Of a stretch of DNA of 5,416 nucleotides, positions 4,873-5,416 are shown one piece after another. Where the stretch lies: contig CAIVQI010000188.1 of the NCBI GenBank assembly GCA_903908015.1, positions 1 to 5,416 of the forward strand, read 5' to 3'. The DNA comes from an uncultured Bacteroidota bacterium (GTDB lineage: Bacteria; Bacteroidota; Bacteroidia; UBA7662). Positions within the stretch are counted from its first letter, which is position 1. Each line of letters opens with the position of its first letter. Below the pieces are notes generated by a model, which searched no databases, was not told the DNA's origin, and saw nothing but the letters and a program-made list of their open reading frames with translations. A program made the position numbers and the translations under genes.

Positions 4873-5416
4873 CAGTCCCGGGTAGTTCCAAACATCAGGC
4901 CTTTGCCCTACCTGAAGACTATTGATCAAAGCATTCCGGACCCGGGCGCTAGGCCACCCTCTTTGAATGCTTCGCCTGAGGTTACCACCATCTATTCAGA
5001 AGACTTTGCAACAGGACTCCCTGTAGGTTGGTTGAACTGGGGTTTTGGATTCAGTAACGTGACCGCAGATCCAGATACTTTAGGTGTTTGGGAATATAGA
5101 GGTCCCAACACTACACCCAGCTCGTCGGAGGGTTCAAGGGGTGCCTATTCAGGCGTGACGAATACCCCGCCTACCAATACCCCGATATTATCGCCAACAG
5201 CATCAAATGGATTCATGATTTTTGACTCCGATTGGTTGGATGATGCTGGGGTTGCCGGTGCATTCGGAACGGGTATTTTCCCAGCCCCACACAGAGGGAT
5301 GTTGATTTCTCCTGTATTGAATTTAAGCCAGTATCCTGCGATTAACCTGGAATTTTACCAGTACTATCGCCGTTTCGCCGGTCCGGGCGGATCGCAAACT
5401 GTACCAGCTTCCTACC
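4813..5416 (+). CDS. Exported protein with choice-of-anchor J type domain (3' partial)
   Basis: An open frame from ATG at 4813 runs 201 codons to the right edge with no stop. The start is supported by an excellent signal peptide (MKKIVFTLLGLIVLMGAAHA, likely cut at AHA/QS) and an AT-rich leader without Shine-Dalgarno. After a proline-rich stretch (residues 25-58), residues 60-201 look like the choice-of-anchor J or cleaved-adhesin, MAM-like beta-sandwich: YSEDFATGLPVGW, then VWEYRG, SNGFMIFDSD, GMLISPVLNLS and INLEFYQYYRRF. Such domains are common in T9SS cargo, so a sorting domain is expected beyond the edge (inference). The gene is transcribed separately from gene 2, given the terminator between them. 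The family call is fairly secure; the substrate is unknown. Confidence 0.92.
   Translation, partial: MKKIVFTLLGLIVLMGAAHAQSRVVPNIRPLPYLKTIDQSIPDPGARPPSLNASPEVTTIYSEDFATGLPVGWLNWGFGFSNVTADPDTLGVWEYRGPNTTPSSSEGSRGAYSGVTNTPPTNTPILSPTASNGFMIFDSDWLDDAGVAGAFGTGIFPAPHRGMLISPVLNLSQYPAINLEFYQYYRRFAGPGGSQTVPASY

Noticed and set aside
5161..5184. Short direct repeat aataccccg in gene 3
   Set aside because: Two 9-bp copies encode a threonine/proline-rich stretch (NTPPTNTP) and are explained by low-complexity coding sequence.

Overview
The window comes from a Bacteroidota chromosome. Two of its three genes end in the C-terminal domain that sends proteins to the type IX secretion system (T9SS). All three have the modular beta-sandwich make-up (Ig-like, cohesin-like, CBM20-like, reelin-like, choice-of-anchor J) typical of this phylum's cell-surface and secreted proteins. 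Starts are preceded by AT-rich leaders with no Shine-Dalgarno sequence, which also fits. The sequence does not allow a genus to be named.

Layout, all on the plus strand. (1) From the left edge to 2201 lies the 3' part of a large secreted protein: an Ig-like domain, a cohesin-like domain, five Ig-like units with a near-exact 80-residue (240-bp) period, and a T9SS sorting domain. Its true start and signal peptide are upstream of the window. (2) After a 56-bp gap, 2258-4666 holds a complete 802-residue secreted protein. It contains a signal peptide, a CxxCH motif, a reelin-like (choice-of-anchor V type) domain, two CBM20-like repeats, a carboxypeptidase-regulatory-like domain, a dockerin-like segment, a cohesin-like domain and a T9SS sorting domain. 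A strong intrinsic terminator follows at 4687-4712. (3) From 4813 to the right edge runs the 5' part of a third exported protein, with a clear signal peptide and a choice-of-anchor J type domain. It has no stop in the window.

Genes 1 and 2 may share a transcript: the gap is short, with no convincing terminator or promoter, and a terminator closes the pair. Their products would cross the inner membrane by Sec and the outer membrane by T9SS, ending attached to the surface or released. No enzyme active site is visible in either, so they look like adhesive, scaffold or binding proteins. The most interesting points are a cohesin-like domain in gene 1 beside a gene encoding both dockerin-like and cohesin-like modules, a possible c-type haem site in a T9SS cargo, and a sharp fall in GC content within gene 2. 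I see no RNA genes, CRISPR arrays, insertion sequences or origins.
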